A DNA stretch of 64,000 bases from Flavobacterium johnsoniae (GCF_001879205.1 NZ_MLFK01000001.1:372001-436000); one strand, 5' to 3'. Positions 1 through 8,332 are shown, counted from the stretch's first letter. Notes: generated by a model not told the origin, from the letters alone. Made by a program: numbers and translations.

Positions 1-1220
1 GTTAACGATGATGAAAATGTTATATTGTCTTTAGAAATAGTAAAATTTCCAGAAGCAGTAACCACTACATTTGCAGTAAGATTAGAAGCTCCTATCTGAT
101 AACTTTTAACTAAAGGATCAAAATTAGGTTCGGTACCGCCTAAATTTAATACACCAACTGATGTAGATATAGCAGGAGGAATAACATTTAGTGTTGTAAC
201 ATCTATTTTATTTACTGTCTGAGTATTTCCAATTATGTCTTCTGAGGTTGAAAAAATAGAATATGCCGTGCTTAAGGTTAATCCGGTAAAACTTTTTACA
301 TATTCCTTAGCTGGACTTGTTACATCAAAAACTCCTGATTGTAATGCTGCAGTTCCATTTGAATCCTGACCTGCTTTTATTTGCACAATAGTTGGCTCTG
401 CACTTCCACCTGGCAGCAGTACGTAATATGTTTTTCCAATTTCATCTATTTTATTAATAAAATCAAAACTTTCTCCTAAGATATTAGACGTTTTTGGATA
501 GCCGGCGATATTAGCTGGGCCTTCTATATCCTTTCTAATATCAATATTGTCAATTGCGAAAGATTGGCGAGAGCCTGCAGTACCTGAAGCTAATCTTGCG
601 ATCCATCTTATCTGAACTACCTGTTGATTATCGCAATCAGACGGTAATGTAACACTTATTCTCGTAGTACTATTATTTAATGGATTTGTAACTGCTGTGG
701 TTTGAGGAGTAGTACTATTGTTTAAATATTCTGTTGAAGGTAAATTTATAAAAGCCCCTGTAGTTCCAACACGATATTGTAAACCCATTTCCTGAAGACG
801 ATTATTGCCTGCTCCATCAAAAGGATTACGTATTATCATAGCATCATATTGAACCCTAACACCTGTAATATTAACCGTTGAAAATGCAAAACCAATTGAA
901 AAATCTGCACTAGTAGTATTTAAGAAACCTATTTTACCATTATAATTATGGATGTTTCCACTACTGGTATTTGCAGTACTGCTGGCAAGTAAGCCTCTAT
1001 CACCTGATAAGGCTGTACTATACGATGATGTATTTTGACTTGCGCTTACTAACCATCCCTGAAAACCATCTGGATAAGTGGTTGAATTTGCTGCTAATGC
1101 ATTAAAATTTTGCGTATAAGGCAAAGGTTGCGGCACTGGCATCGTCTGCGCATTTAGCACCAAGCAACATAAAAAACCTAATAATGTCATTAAATGACGA
1201 AAAGAGTAATTGTTTTTCAT
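1..1220 (-). CDS. Secreted surface protein, C-terminal part outside the window
   Basis: The reading frame is open from the ATG at 1220 down to base 1, so only the N-terminal ~406 residues are visible. It starts with a signal peptide (MKNNYSFRHLMTLLGF..., probable cleavage after LNAQ, about residue 25). A Ser/Thr/Asn-rich beta-type region follows. Residues ~30-235 look like a jelly-roll (carbohydrate-binding-like) module ending in a SFAIDNIDI motif. The later part (TTLNVIPPAISTSVGVLNLG and onwards) resembles Flavobacteriia adhesin or lamin-tail proteins that end in a type IX secretion signal. That signal, if present, lies outside the window. The function is not known, and neither substrate nor catalytic residues are visible. 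The secretion call is solid; the T9SS idea is inference. Confidence 0.75.
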   Translation of the reverse strand, partial: MKNNYSFRHLMTLLGFLCCLVLNAQTMPVPQPLPYTQNFNALAANSTTYPDGFQGWLVSASQNTSSYSTALSGDRGLLASSTANTSSGNIHNYNGKIGFLNTTSADFSIGFAFSTVNITGVRVQYDAMIIRNPFDGAGNNRLQEMGLQYRVGTTGAFINLPSTEYLNNSTTPQTTAVTNPLNNSTTRISVTLPSDCDNQQVVQIRWIARLASGTAGSRQSFAIDNIDIRKDIEGPANIAGYPKTSNILGESFDFINKIDEIGKTYYVLLPGGSAEPTIVQIKAGQDSNGTAALQSGVFDVTSPAKEYVKSFTGLTLSTAYSIFSTSEDIIGNTQTVNKIDVTTLNVIPPAISTSVGVLNLGGTEPNFDPLVKSYQIGASNLTANVVVTASGNFTISKDNITFSSSL

Positions 1221-1473
1221 ACGTTTTTATAATAGAGTTTTTAGAATTCAAATTTATCTCGTTTAAAGTTAAGAGAATATTGTAAAAACATAAAATTATT
1301 GTAAGGTATTCTGTAAGTATATATGAGAAAAAATCACATAATTGAATCTTAATTGTTATTTTTATCAGATATATTGGGCTTTTAATGATTTTTATAACAT
1401 TTATATTCTTTTTTCAATTATTCAAAATTAACAAGAAAAAACTTTTATCCAACTTTACTTTTTAATATTAAAA

Positions 1474-1506
1474 AACAAAAAAAAGCTGTCTGAAAAACAG
1501 ACAGCT
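1474..1506 (-). terminator. Rho-independent terminator after the SDR gene
   Basis: A perfect 9-bp stem (1484-1492 with 1498-1506) has a 5-nt loop. On the minus strand it is followed by a T-rich tract, just past the stop codon of the dehydrogenase gene. The remaining 1221-1473 stretch is AT-rich and I see no gene in it. Confidence 0.85.
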
Positions 1507-1531
1507 CTCTATAATAATTCAATTTTTATTA

Positions 1532-2284
1532 TTAAACTGCGGTATAACCTCCATCGGCAATAATATAACTTCCGGTTGTGAAAGAAGATTTCTCCGAACT
1601 TAAAAAAGTGACAAGTTCTGCAATTTCTTCGGCAGTTCCCAAACGATTCATTGGCGCTTTTGCTGCAACGGCATTCATCGCATCATTATTCAGATTATCT
1701 TTTAGTAAAGCCGTTTCGATATATCCCGGACCAACAGCATTACAACGAATATTTTTCTGAGCATATTCTGCCGCAATATTTTTTGTTAAACCTACCACTC
1801 CGTGTTTAGAAGCTGTATAAGCCGGACTTAACGGGGCTGCAACCTGCCCGTGAATAGAAGCAATATTAACGATATTTCCTCCGCCATTTTTTTCCATTTG
1901 CTCTAATTGGTAGCGGCAAGCATAAAATACACCGCTCAAATTCAGTGCAATAACACGATCCCAGGCTTCTGGTTCATATTCTCCGGTTGGTTTCGCAGGA
2001 CCTCCCATTCCTGCATTGTTACAGGCAATATCAAGTCGGCCGTATTTTGAAACCGTTACCTCAACCATACGTTTATTGTCAATTGCACTAGACGAGTCGC
2101 CCTTTACAAAAAAAGCTTCTCCACCGCTATCCTTTATCACTTTTACGGTTTCTTCACCGTGTTCTACATTAATATCTGAAATTACAACTTTTGCTCCTTC
2201 TCGAGCGTAGGCTTCTGCAACAGCGCGTCCAATTCCTGAACCACCGCCAGATACAAAAGCTACTTTGTTTTCTAAAAGTGCCAT
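1532..2284 (-). CDS. SDR-family NAD(P)-dependent oxidoreductase
   Basis: This is a classical short-chain dehydrogenase/reductase of 250 residues, the usual length. Visible motifs are the Rossmann glycine motif GGGSGIG (13-19), an acidic residue after beta-2 (SDIN, D37) that favours NAD over NADP, NNAG (89-92), and a catalytic set of N115, S143, Y156 and K160 (YTASK). The C-terminal TTGSYIIADGGYTAV is typical of the glucose-1-dehydrogenase/FabG-like branch. The substrate cannot be told from sequence. It stands alone, with its own terminator downstream and an unrelated gene upstream, so it is probably monocistronic. An imperfect TAnnTTTG-like element (TAAATTTAG) lies upstream near 2310-2318. 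The enzyme class is certain; the physiological role is open. Confidence 0.93.
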   Translation of the reverse strand: MALLENKVAFVSGGGSGIGRAVAEAYAREGAKVVISDINVEHGEETVKVIKDSGGEAFFVKGDSSSAIDNKRMVEVTVSKYGRLDIACNNAGMGGPAKPTGEYEPEAWDRVIALNLSGVFYACRYQLEQMEKNGGGNIVNIASIHGQVAAPLSPAYTASKHGVVGLTKNIAAEYAQKNIRCNAVGPGYIETALLKDNLNNDAMNAVAAKAPMNRLGTAEEIAELVTFLSSEKSSFTTGSYIIADGGYTAV

Positions 2285-2430
2285 TTTTTATGTATTTAAA
2301 ATTTGTACTCTAAATTTACGAAGATATCTACTGACAGCCATAGCAAAATCAGGGTTTACAATAAGATTAAGACTTTCTCATAATCAAATGTTATTTCACA
2401 TTAAAATCACATAAATCCATTCCTTTTTTC

Positions 2431-2808
2431 TTATTGTTCATCTTCGTCTAATTTCATGTTACCTCGGTCTTCATGATTATCCGGATGTGAATTTGGATAG
2501 CGGTTTGGTGTAATATCCGAATTTCTGTCTTTATTCTCCACCGTTTTTTTTGCTTCTTCTTCGGAGGAAACACCACGGTTTGCATTTGCATTATTTGGGT
2601 TCACATCTCCTTTGACAACTTTAATATCTTCGTTTTCATTTCTCGCTCTTTCAACCACTTCTTTTTTTCCATCAGCATCTGTTACTACTTCTTTTTTCAA
2701 ATTAGCATCATCTGCTTTTCCATCGTGCGAAATATTTTTTCCTTTAGATTCATCTATATTTTTTTGCACTCCATTTATCTTTTTAGAGCCTAAATTATTC
2801 GTTTCCAT
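2431..2808 (-). CDS. Small, highly charged, probably disordered protein
   Basis: I do not recognise this 125-residue protein. From METNNLGSKK to MKLDEDEQ it is almost entirely Lys, Glu, Asp and Asn, with no hydrophobic core, signal peptide or membrane segment. It is probably intrinsically disordered and cytoplasmic. It contains an internal echo, KKEVVTDADGKKEVVERA. The frame is open up to 2931, but the extra 41 N-terminal residues (MCCGFVLKVMK...) differ in composition, so I chose the ATG at 2808. Similar small Lys/Glu-rich proteins occur widely in Flavobacteriia and are sometimes linked to stress. No function is assigned. Confidence 0.55.
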   Translation of the reverse strand: METNNLGSKKINGVQKNIDESKGKNISHDGKADDANLKKEVVTDADGKKEVVERARNENEDIKVVKGDVNPNNANANRGVSSEEEAKKTVENKDRNSDITPNRYPNSHPDNHEDRGNMKLDEDEQ

Positions 2809-2962
2809 ATCTTTATTATTTTGAGTTTCTATCTTAATATTACGAATTCTAAATTTTAAAACGAAATGGTTTAACATAGCTTTTGGTTTATAAATCATTT
2901 TCATAACTTTAAGTACAAAACCACAACACACTATTTATCAAATAATTAAATTGAAAAAACAC

Positions 2963-3190
2963 ATGAAATTTTTAAAAACCAAAACAAGCTGGTCTAATGC
3001 CGAATTTATTTTGATAAAATTATGCATGGCCTCTATATATATTTTTATTGGAAGTTATTTCCATGATTTTTTCAAAAACTATTATGCTCCTTTATTAATC
3101 GTATTTTCCATTACCGTAATTTGGTTTGTTTATGAATGGCTGAAAAAGATGAAATCGAAAAACGATAAACACACAGCAGATATGCTTTAA
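2963..3190 (+). CDS. Small two-helix membrane protein of unknown function
   Basis: This protein has 75 residues from the ATG at 2963. An in-frame TTG four codons earlier is a less likely start. Two hydrophobic segments are visible, around residues 18-35 (FILIKLCMASIYIFIGSYF) and 42-60 (YYAPLLIVFSITVIWFVYEW). A Lys-rich tail (KKMKSKNDKH) should stay in the cytoplasm. The family is not recognised. It diverges from the charged protein on the minus strand and is followed after 40 bp by the pseudouridine synthase gene, which has its own promoter-like element. Confidence 0.6.
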   Translation: MKFLKTKTSWSNAEFILIKLCMASIYIFIGSYFHDFFKNYYAPLLIVFSITVIWFVYEWLKKMKSKNDKHTADML

Positions 3191-3208
3191 TACTTGCAGA
3201 ACAACCTT

Positions 3209-3216
3209 ATCTTTGC
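3209..3216 (+). promoter_or_regulatory. Bacteroidota -7 element (TATCTTTG) for the rluE-like gene
   Basis: TATCTTTG matches the TAnnTTTG consensus and lies 14 bp before the ATG at 3231, so the leader would be very short. The -33 box is weak: TTTA at about 3185-3188, 20-21 bp upstream. Confidence 0.5.
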
Positions 3217-3230
3217 AAAAAAATTAAAAC

Positions 3231-3803
3231 ATGCACAGGCACTTCATTCTTTTTAAACCTTACGGCTATTTGAGCCAATTTATTTATGAATTAAAAAGAA
3301 AGAAAAAACTTTTGGGCGAATTGCATGATTTCCCACAAGGCACTATGGCAATTGGAAGATTAGACGAAGATTCTGAAGGTTTGCTTTTGCTGACAACTGA
3401 CGGAAAAGTAAGCGAGCAGATTAGAAGCAAAAAAGTAGACAAAGAATATTACGTTCAGGTAGACGGCATTATTACGCCCGAAGCAATCGAGCAATTGCAA
3501 AAAGGCGTTGAGATAGGTTTTGAAGGAGGCAAATACAAAACAAAACCCTGCTCTGCTTTTATTGTCACCGAAATTCCCGATTTTGGTCCGAGAGCTAAAA
3601 AAATCAGAGACGAACGTCATGGCCCTACTTCGTGGGCTTCTATTACGGTAAATGAAGGAAAGTTTCGTCAGGTTCGAAAAATGACTGCTGCGGTTGGTTT
3701 TCCAACTTTAAGGTTAGTTCGCGTTAGAATAGGAAATGTATATTTGCAAAACCTAAAAGCCGGAGATGTTTTAGAAGTAAGCGGTTTTCAAATAAACGAT
3801 TAA
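3231..3803 (+). CDS. rluE: rRNA pseudouridine synthase, RsuA/RluE family
   Basis: This 190-residue enzyme isomerises uridine to pseudouridine in ribosomal RNA. The catalytic motif GRLDEDSEGLLLLT (around residues 42-55) contains the essential Asp. KEYYVQVDG and GKFRQVRKM, seen in all RsuA/RluB/RluE enzymes, are also present. It lacks the N-terminal S4 domain of RsuA and RluB, which with the length fits RluE (23S rRNA U2457 in E. coli). The position modified here is inferred only. The trmL gene follows after 22 bp, suggesting a two-gene RNA-modification operon. Confidence 0.85.
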   Translation: MHRHFILFKPYGYLSQFIYELKRKKKLLGELHDFPQGTMAIGRLDEDSEGLLLLTTDGKVSEQIRSKKVDKEYYVQVDGIITPEAIEQLQKGVEIGFEGGKYKTKPCSAFIVTEIPDFGPRAKKIRDERHGPTSWASITVNEGKFRQVRKMTAAVGFPTLRLVRVRIGNVYLQNLKAGDVLEVSGFQIND

Positions 3804-3825
3804 ATAAATTAACAAATAAACAATA

Positions 3826-4281
3826 ATGCTAAACGTAGTTCTCGTAGAGCCTGAAATACCAAATAATACCGGAAATATTGGAAGATTGTGCGTTGGAACT
3901 GAAAGCCGGCTGCATTTAATTCATCCCTTCGGATTTGTAATTAATGATAAAAACCTAAAACGTTCGGGTCTGGATTATTGGGTGCATCTCGATGTAACCG
4001 AATATCAAAATGTAGACGAATGGGTTAAACAAATTCCGGATCATTCCCGTGTTTTCCTCATGAGTTCCCATGCCGAAAAATCCTATTTCGAAATTGAATT
4101 TCAGGATGGTGACTGGTTAGTATTTGGGAAAGAAAGCGTTGGTTTAAGCAAAGAATTTATGGCTAGATTCGAAAATCATTTAACAATCCCGATGTCTCCG
4201 CTAATTCGATCTTTTAATATCGCAAACTCGGTTGCTTTTGTGGTTGGTGAAGCTAAAAGACAGATTGGATTAAAGAAATAA
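3826..4281 (+). CDS. trmL: tRNA (cytidine/uridine-34 2'-O)-methyltransferase TrmL
   Basis: This is a SPOUT-family methyltransferase of 151 residues, the normal TrmL length, which 2'-O-methylates the wobble base of leucine tRNAs using S-adenosylmethionine. Motif 1 EPEIPNNTGNIGRLC (about residues 8-22), motif 2 GKESVGLSKE, and motif 3 (IPMSPLIRSFNIANSVAFV) that forms the trefoil-knot AdoMet site are all present. The KRSGLDYW segment is also characteristic. It lies directly behind the rluE-like gene and is probably co-transcribed with it. Confidence 0.93.
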   Translation: MLNVVLVEPEIPNNTGNIGRLCVGTESRLHLIHPFGFVINDKNLKRSGLDYWVHLDVTEYQNVDEWVKQIPDHSRVFLMSSHAEKSYFEIEFQDGDWLVFGKESVGLSKEFMARFENHLTIPMSPLIRSFNIANSVAFVVGEAKRQIGLKK

Positions 4282-4357
4282 TCCCGATATCCCACAGGGT
4301 TTGTAAAAATCTTGCAGGAGCAGATTAAATCTTATCAATTTTACTTTTTCAAATAGT

Positions 4358-5164
4358 ATGAAAAAAACGGTAACAGTTAATGAAGCGATCAGCAAAGGAA
4401 AAATTACACTTGTTTATTTGCCTATGGCAGTTATGGTGGTAATTATCACTTTAGGCATTACTCTTAGTGTATATGATTTAGTTCCCGGATGGACAATTCC
4501 TATCACTTTTATTCTTGGTACTTTATTAGGCTGGATAACGTGGAGTTATTTTGTTAATAAATGGAAAGTCTGGGCTTATGAAAATGTGCGAAATGTTAAC
4601 GAATTAAAACGAAAAGCAATAAACCAGAAACTAATTTGGAAAAGCGACAGCTGGTTTGAAAAAACAGAATTTAAAAATTCAGAGCAGGAGGCAAAACTGC
4701 AGTTATTACAGAAAAAATTTCTTGAAAAAGATGTTTATAAAGACGATATAAACGTACCTAAAGAGACCTTAATTTATTATTCAAAAACTAGTATTTATTT
4801 TGCACTAGCGGTAAGTGTTGGAATAATTTTAATTGGAATTTACCTAGTTTTGGAAGCAGAATACTGGTCTTTAATACTAATATTAATTGGATTATATCTG
4901 GCTTACGATCAATTTACGAAACTTAAAAACAATAACCCGCAAATTGTAATTAATGACAAAGGAATTAAATTAAGAGATGAAAAGCTGGTTTCCTGGAAAA
5001 ACATCCATGATGACAATGTGTTTAACCAATCCAGCGGCCGGGATTCTGCTAATTTTCTATCTTTTAACAACGTGATGGTCGAGATTGATGAATTAGACAT
5101 AAAATTTGAAGAACTGGAACACTTGCTTCATGTTTACAGAGTTCGCTTTGAAAACAATAATTAA
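4358..5164 (+). CDS. Membrane protein of unknown function
   Basis: This 268-residue protein is not recognised. It has a hydrophobic pair at about residues 17-38 and 43-66, a soluble Lys-rich stretch, a second pair at about 145-190 (YFALAVSVGIILIGIYLVL, SLILILIGLYLAYDQF), and a soluble C-terminal part (PQIVINDKGIKLRDEKLVSWKNI). That last segment resembles a small PH-like fold used by bacterial membrane proteins of the bPH type; this is a guess from pattern. Its stop codon overlaps the stop of the convergent btuD-like gene inside the shared tetranucleotide TTAA, and no terminator lies between them. Confidence 0.7.
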   Translation: MKKTVTVNEAISKGKITLVYLPMAVMVVIITLGITLSVYDLVPGWTIPITFILGTLLGWITWSYFVNKWKVWAYENVRNVNELKRKAINQKLIWKSDSWFEKTEFKNSEQEAKLQLLQKKFLEKDVYKDDINVPKETLIYYSKTSIYFALAVSVGIILIGIYLVLEAEYWSLILILIGLYLAYDQFTKLKNNNPQIVINDKGIKLRDEKLVSWKNIHDDNVFNQSSGRDSANFLSFNNVMVEIDELDIKFEELEHLLHVYRVRFENNN

Positions 5165-5940
5165 GTCACGATAAATTTTCCTTTTTCGGCATCAAAAACA
5201 ATATGTTCGTCTTTAAACAAAGCTGCGAAACTTCCGTTTGAAATTAAATGACAAGGTTCGTCCTGAACCACATTTTCAGGTGTCATCACAATCATTTCAT
5301 CACTTAACTGAATTGCCAGATCAATATCATGGGTCGAAAATAAAATACACTTTTGAGTTTCCTGAGTTAGTTTCTTTAATAATTTAAATAAAGAAACTTT
5401 GTGCAGTAAATCCAAATGAGTAGTGGGTTCGTCCAGAATAATCAGCGGTGTGTCTTGTGCCAAAGCTCTGGCAATTAAAACCTTTTGTAATTGTCCGTCA
5501 CTTATTTCATAATGTTTTTTATGAGAAAGATGTTCGATTTGTGTCAATTGCATCGCTTCCTGAACTTTTTCGATATCGGTTTGAGTTAAAGTTCCCACCC
5601 AATTTGTATAGGGCTGACGGCCTAACGCAACCAATTCGAAAACGGAAAGATTACTTGGCGGTAATTTTTCGGTTAAAACCAAACTTAAATTCTGTGCTAA
5701 TTCTAAAGGTTTGTAAGCAGAGATATTTTTATCATTTAAATAAACATTTCCTGATAACGGATGCTGAATTCCGGTGATGGTTCGCAGCAACGTCGATTTA
5801 CCAACTCCGTTTGCTCCAATCAAAGAAATGAGTTTTCCTGACTTCAAATTTAAATTCAAATTTTGCGCAATCGTCACAACTGCATTCTTGGATTTATATC
5901 CAATATTTAAATTTGCTGTATTTAGGATACTTCTTTTCAT
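5161..5940 (-). CDS. btuD: ABC importer ATPase, BtuD/FecE type, probably for corrinoids
   Basis: This 259-residue nucleotide-binding subunit would power the FecCD-type permease encoded upstream. Walker A GANGVGKST (about 43-51), Walker B LIILDEP and the H-loop STHD are present. The ABC signature is ISDGQ rather than LSGGQ. It is the third gene of a btuF-btuC-btuD order. The 125-bp gap to btuC holds an 8-bp-unit repeat array and an imperfect inverted repeat, unusual inside an operon. The B12 assignment rests on the neighbours (cobU, cobT, cobS, cobC, btuB). By sequence alone, iron-siderophore or heme import would be equally possible. Confidence 0.8.
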   Translation of the reverse strand: MKRSILNTANLNIGYKSKNAVVTIAQNLNLNLKSGKLISLIGANGVGKSTLLRTITGIQHPLSGNVYLNDKNISAYKPLELAQNLSLVLTEKLPPSNLSVFELVALGRQPYTNWVGTLTQTDIEKVQEAMQLTQIEHLSHKKHYEISDGQLQKVLIARALAQDTPLIILDEPTTHLDLLHKVSLFKLLKKLTQETQKCILFSTHDIDLAIQLSDEMIVMTPENVVQDEPCHLISNGSFAALFKDEHIVFDAEKGKFIVT

Positions 5941-5961
5941 TGAGATTGTTTTTTTTGAAAG

Positions 5962-5993
5962 TTGCTAAGGTTCTAAGATACTGAGCTGCTAAG
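5962..5993. repeat. Array of four 8-bp units (NNNCTRAG)
   Basis: Four consecutive octamers end in CTAAG, CTAAG, CTGAG and CTAAG (5962-5969, 5970-5977, 5978-5985, 5986-5993), each with a different first triplet. The array lies in the btuC-btuD gap and is the same family as the arrays near 40.4, 57.6, 57.8 and 60.2 kb. Only one orientation is present here. Confidence 0.85.
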
Positions 5994-6001
5994 TTTTTTT
6001 G

Positions 6002-6057
6002 CCCACAGATTAAATGATTATTCAGATTTTCTGGTTTTTTTAATCCATTAATCTGTA
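6002..6057. repeat. Imperfect inverted repeat (ACAGATTAA ... TTAATCTGT)
   Basis: Arms containing CACAGATTAA and TTAATCTGT bracket about 40 AT-rich bases, with further internal GATTA/TAATC matches. A related ACAGATTAA/TTAATCTGT hairpin is the terminator near 39.6 kb, so this looks like a dispersed element. Confidence 0.5.
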
Positions 6058-6065
6058 ACAAAAAA

Positions 6066-7094
6066 TCATTGAAAATTTCTTTTCCTCACTAAAAGCCAGA
6101 TTACAACCGGCGCACCAATAATAGATGTAATAGCATTTATTGGAAGCGTAACATCAAATCCCGGCATTTGTGAGACAATATCACAGAACAACATAATAAT
6201 TGAACCGAAAAATAAAGTACTCCAAAATAATATGGTGTGGTTACTCGTTTGAAATGTTAGTTTTGCGATATGCGGTACTGCTAAACCAATAAATGCAATG
6301 GGCCCTGCAAATGCTGTAATCGCTCCTGATAATATACTCGTTGCAAATATGATAATCAGTCTTGCTCTTTTAAAATTTAAACCCATGCTTTTTGCATAAT
6401 TTTCACCTAAAAGCAACGCATTTAAAGGTTTGATACTTTTAGCACTTAAAAGCAATCCAATTCCAACACAGAAAGTCAAAATTCCGATGGTTGACCACGA
6501 AAGGTTTCCTAAACTCCCCATTGACCAAAAGGTGAATTTCTGCAATTGTTCGGCTGTACTGAAATAAGTCAAAACACTTACTATTGCGGTTGTAAAACTT
6601 CCAAACATTAAACCAACAATTAAAATTGCCATTGTATCCCGTAATCTTTGCGAAACTACCAAAACCAAAAGCAAAACTAAGGTACTGCCAAATGTTGAGG
6701 CAATTACAATTCCGTATGAGGATAAAGCAATTACACTTAAAAAAGAAGGCAGAAATCCAGCGCCCAAAATCACAAAAGCAACACCCAGACTTGCTCCGGA
6801 ACTCAATCCTAAAACATAGGGTCCGGCAAGCGGATTTCGAAATAAAGTCTGCATTAAGAGTCCGCTGATCGAAAGTCCGGTTCCTACCAAAACTGCCGTA
6901 ATTGCTTTTGGCAGACGGTAATTAATAATAATATACTCCCAGGTTGATTTTGCTGCATGTCCGCCTGTTAAACTTGTAAAAACATCTTTCAGCGGAATCA
7001 TGACCGATCCCAAACTAATGCTTGCAAAAAACATCAGCAATAGGCCCAAAGTCAGAATAGCAAATAAAATGGTATTTCGTTTTTTATCCGCCAA
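6066..7094 (-). CDS. btuC: FecCD-type ABC permease, probable corrinoid importer
   Basis: This 342-residue integral membrane protein has about ten hydrophobic helices, the size and layout of BtuC/FecCD permeases. It carries the family signatures YRLPKAITAVLVGTGLSISGLLMQ, NPLAGPYVLGLSSGASLG, and the coupling-helix region GPIAFIGLAVPHIAKL that contacts the ATPase. It would carry corrinoid from the binding protein across the inner membrane. The start lies one base after the btuF stop, so the two are translationally linked. The substrate is inferred from context. Confidence 0.88.
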   Translation of the reverse strand: MADKKRNTILFAILTLGLLLMFFASISLGSVMIPLKDVFTSLTGGHAAKSTWEYIIINYRLPKAITAVLVGTGLSISGLLMQTLFRNPLAGPYVLGLSSGASLGVAFVILGAGFLPSFLSVIALSSYGIVIASTFGSTLVLLLVLVVSQRLRDTMAILIVGLMFGSFTTAIVSVLTYFSTAEQLQKFTFWSMGSLGNLSWSTIGILTFCVGIGLLLSAKSIKPLNALLLGENYAKSMGLNFKRARLIIIFATSILSGAITAFAGPIAFIGLAVPHIAKLTFQTSNHTILFWSTLFFGSIIMLFCDIVSQMPGFDVTLPINAITSIIGAPVVIWLLVRKRNFQ

Positions 7095-7095
7095 T

Positions 7096-8238
7096 TTAAT
7101 TCAGTTTTGATGCAAAAGTAAATTCGTAGCTTGGCAGTAAATCAGGATGAAAAATTTTGATATAATCCTTTAAAACTAAATCCGGACGGCTTGGTGCCAA
7201 TTCATAATAAACAGTTCCGCCCGTAGCGCCCAGTTTTCCTTCAAAACTATATACTGTTTTATTTTTAAAAGCATCAAATTCGTTATAATGCGGATTTGCC
7301 TTTTGCAATTCATCCAAACTTTTAAATGAGCCTGAAGCAATCCATACATTTGCTGTTTTAGCTTTATCCAAAACCTTTTCAAAAGACAAACCTTCGCTTC
7401 CTGTTCCTTTTAAATCTGCCCACAAATAATTAGCGTGCGCATCTTTCATGAATTCGGCAACCCAACTGTTTCCTTTGGCAACATACCAAACATCTTCGTA
7501 CATAGATCCGTATAACACTGTTGAACTTATTGTTTTTTCTGCAGCCAGTTTTTTAGCCTGATCGTAACTCTGCACAATTTTATCAAATAATTCTTTTGCT
7601 TTTTCTTCTTTGCCAAATAAAGCCCCATAAAGTTTAATCCATTCGGCTTTTCCTAGTGGAGACTGCTCCATCCAGTCACCCTGAATTAAAACATTTAAAC
7701 CGCTTTTTTTCAAATTATCCAGCATCGGATTGTTATTATCAACTCCAAAAGTTACAATCAAATTTGGTGATAATTCTATTAATTGCTCGATATTTAATTT
7801 TTCATTTTGCCCAACGTTTTTAACAGAACCTTTATCAATTAAGGCTCTGGTTTTTTCTGATGAAATATAATCTGTATGCGGAAAACCAATTAGTTTATTC
7901 TCTACTTCAAGCATTTCTAAAAAAGGAATATTGGTTGTAGAGGTTACAACAACAGATTCTAATGGAACCTGAATCGTAGTATAGGTTTGAAGACTATCAG
8001 GAACTTTAGCCTCTTTTTCTTTCAAAATATATTTAAAATCTTTATTCGAATTTGGCCACGGATTTGAAACCGTTACAACGGAATAATCCTCATATTTAAC
8101 GATAGAAAGCCCAGATGCATACTCGATGCTGTTTTTTGCTGTTTCAGTTTTTACCGTTTCGATTGTTTCATTCTTCTTACATCCTGCCAGAACAAAAAAA
8201 GAAAAAATAAAAATCAGTTTAGGGAATAAATGTTTCAT
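7096..8238 (-). CDS. btuF: Substrate-binding lipoprotein of the corrinoid ABC importer
   Basis: This protein has 380 residues from the ATG at 8238. The longer frame from 8262 would begin upstream of the likely transcription start, because the -7 element lies at 8260-8267. The leader ends in the lipobox LAGC, so it is a lipoprotein. The helical-backbone-type binding fold of the BtuF/FhuD/FepB group is indicated by ESVVVTSTTNIPFLEML, NVGQNEKLNIEQLIELSPNLIV and the C-terminal PSRPDLVLKDYIKIFHPDLL. It is larger than E. coli BtuF (about 266 aa), as is common in Bacteroidota. It heads the btuF-btuC-btuD operon. Corrinoid specificity is contextual. Confidence 0.85.
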   Translation of the reverse strand: MKHLFPKLIFIFSFFVLAGCKKNETIETVKTETAKNSIEYASGLSIVKYEDYSVVTVSNPWPNSNKDFKYILKEKEAKVPDSLQTYTTIQVPLESVVVTSTTNIPFLEMLEVENKLIGFPHTDYISSEKTRALIDKGSVKNVGQNEKLNIEQLIELSPNLIVTFGVDNNNPMLDNLKKSGLNVLIQGDWMEQSPLGKAEWIKLYGALFGKEEKAKELFDKIVQSYDQAKKLAAEKTISSTVLYGSMYEDVWYVAKGNSWVAEFMKDAHANYLWADLKGTGSEGLSFEKVLDKAKTANVWIASGSFKSLDELQKANPHYNEFDAFKNKTVYSFEGKLGATGGTVYYELAPSRPDLVLKDYIKIFHPDLLPSYEFTFASKLN

Positions 8239-8259
8239 ATTTTGCGTTTTCGATAGGAA

Positions 8260-8267
8260 CAAAGGTA
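8260..8267 (-). promoter_or_regulatory. -7 element (TACCTTTG, minus strand) for btuFCD
   Basis: The minus strand reads TACCTTTG, a match to TAnnTTTG, 21 bp before the btuF ATG at 8238. No convincing -33 TTG is visible. The leader would be only ~10-15 nt, leaving no room for a riboswitch in front of btuF. Confidence 0.55.
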
Positions 8268-8319
8268 AAGCATTTTCTAAATTTTTTATTTACCTTTATT
8301 CTTACAAAACAACAAACTG

Positions 8320-8327
8320 TATCTTTA
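8320..8327 (+). promoter_or_regulatory. -7-like element (TATCTTTA) before the CWC/DUF5522 gene
   Basis: TATCTTTA differs from TAnnTTTG only at the last base and ends five bases before the ATG at 8333. If used, the mRNA would be nearly leaderless. It would form a divergent promoter pair with btuF. Confidence 0.35.
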
Positions 8328-8332
8328 CATTT

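Noticed and set aside
5161..8238. Reading the ABC importer as an iron-siderophore system
   Set aside because: Sequence alone allows it, but no siderophore or Fur-related gene is near, while cobU, bluB-cobT, cobS, cobC and btuB are.
8239..8262. Eight extra N-terminal residues for btuF
   Set aside because: The -7 element at 8260-8267 overlaps this start; the ATG at 8238 gives a clean lipoprotein signal.
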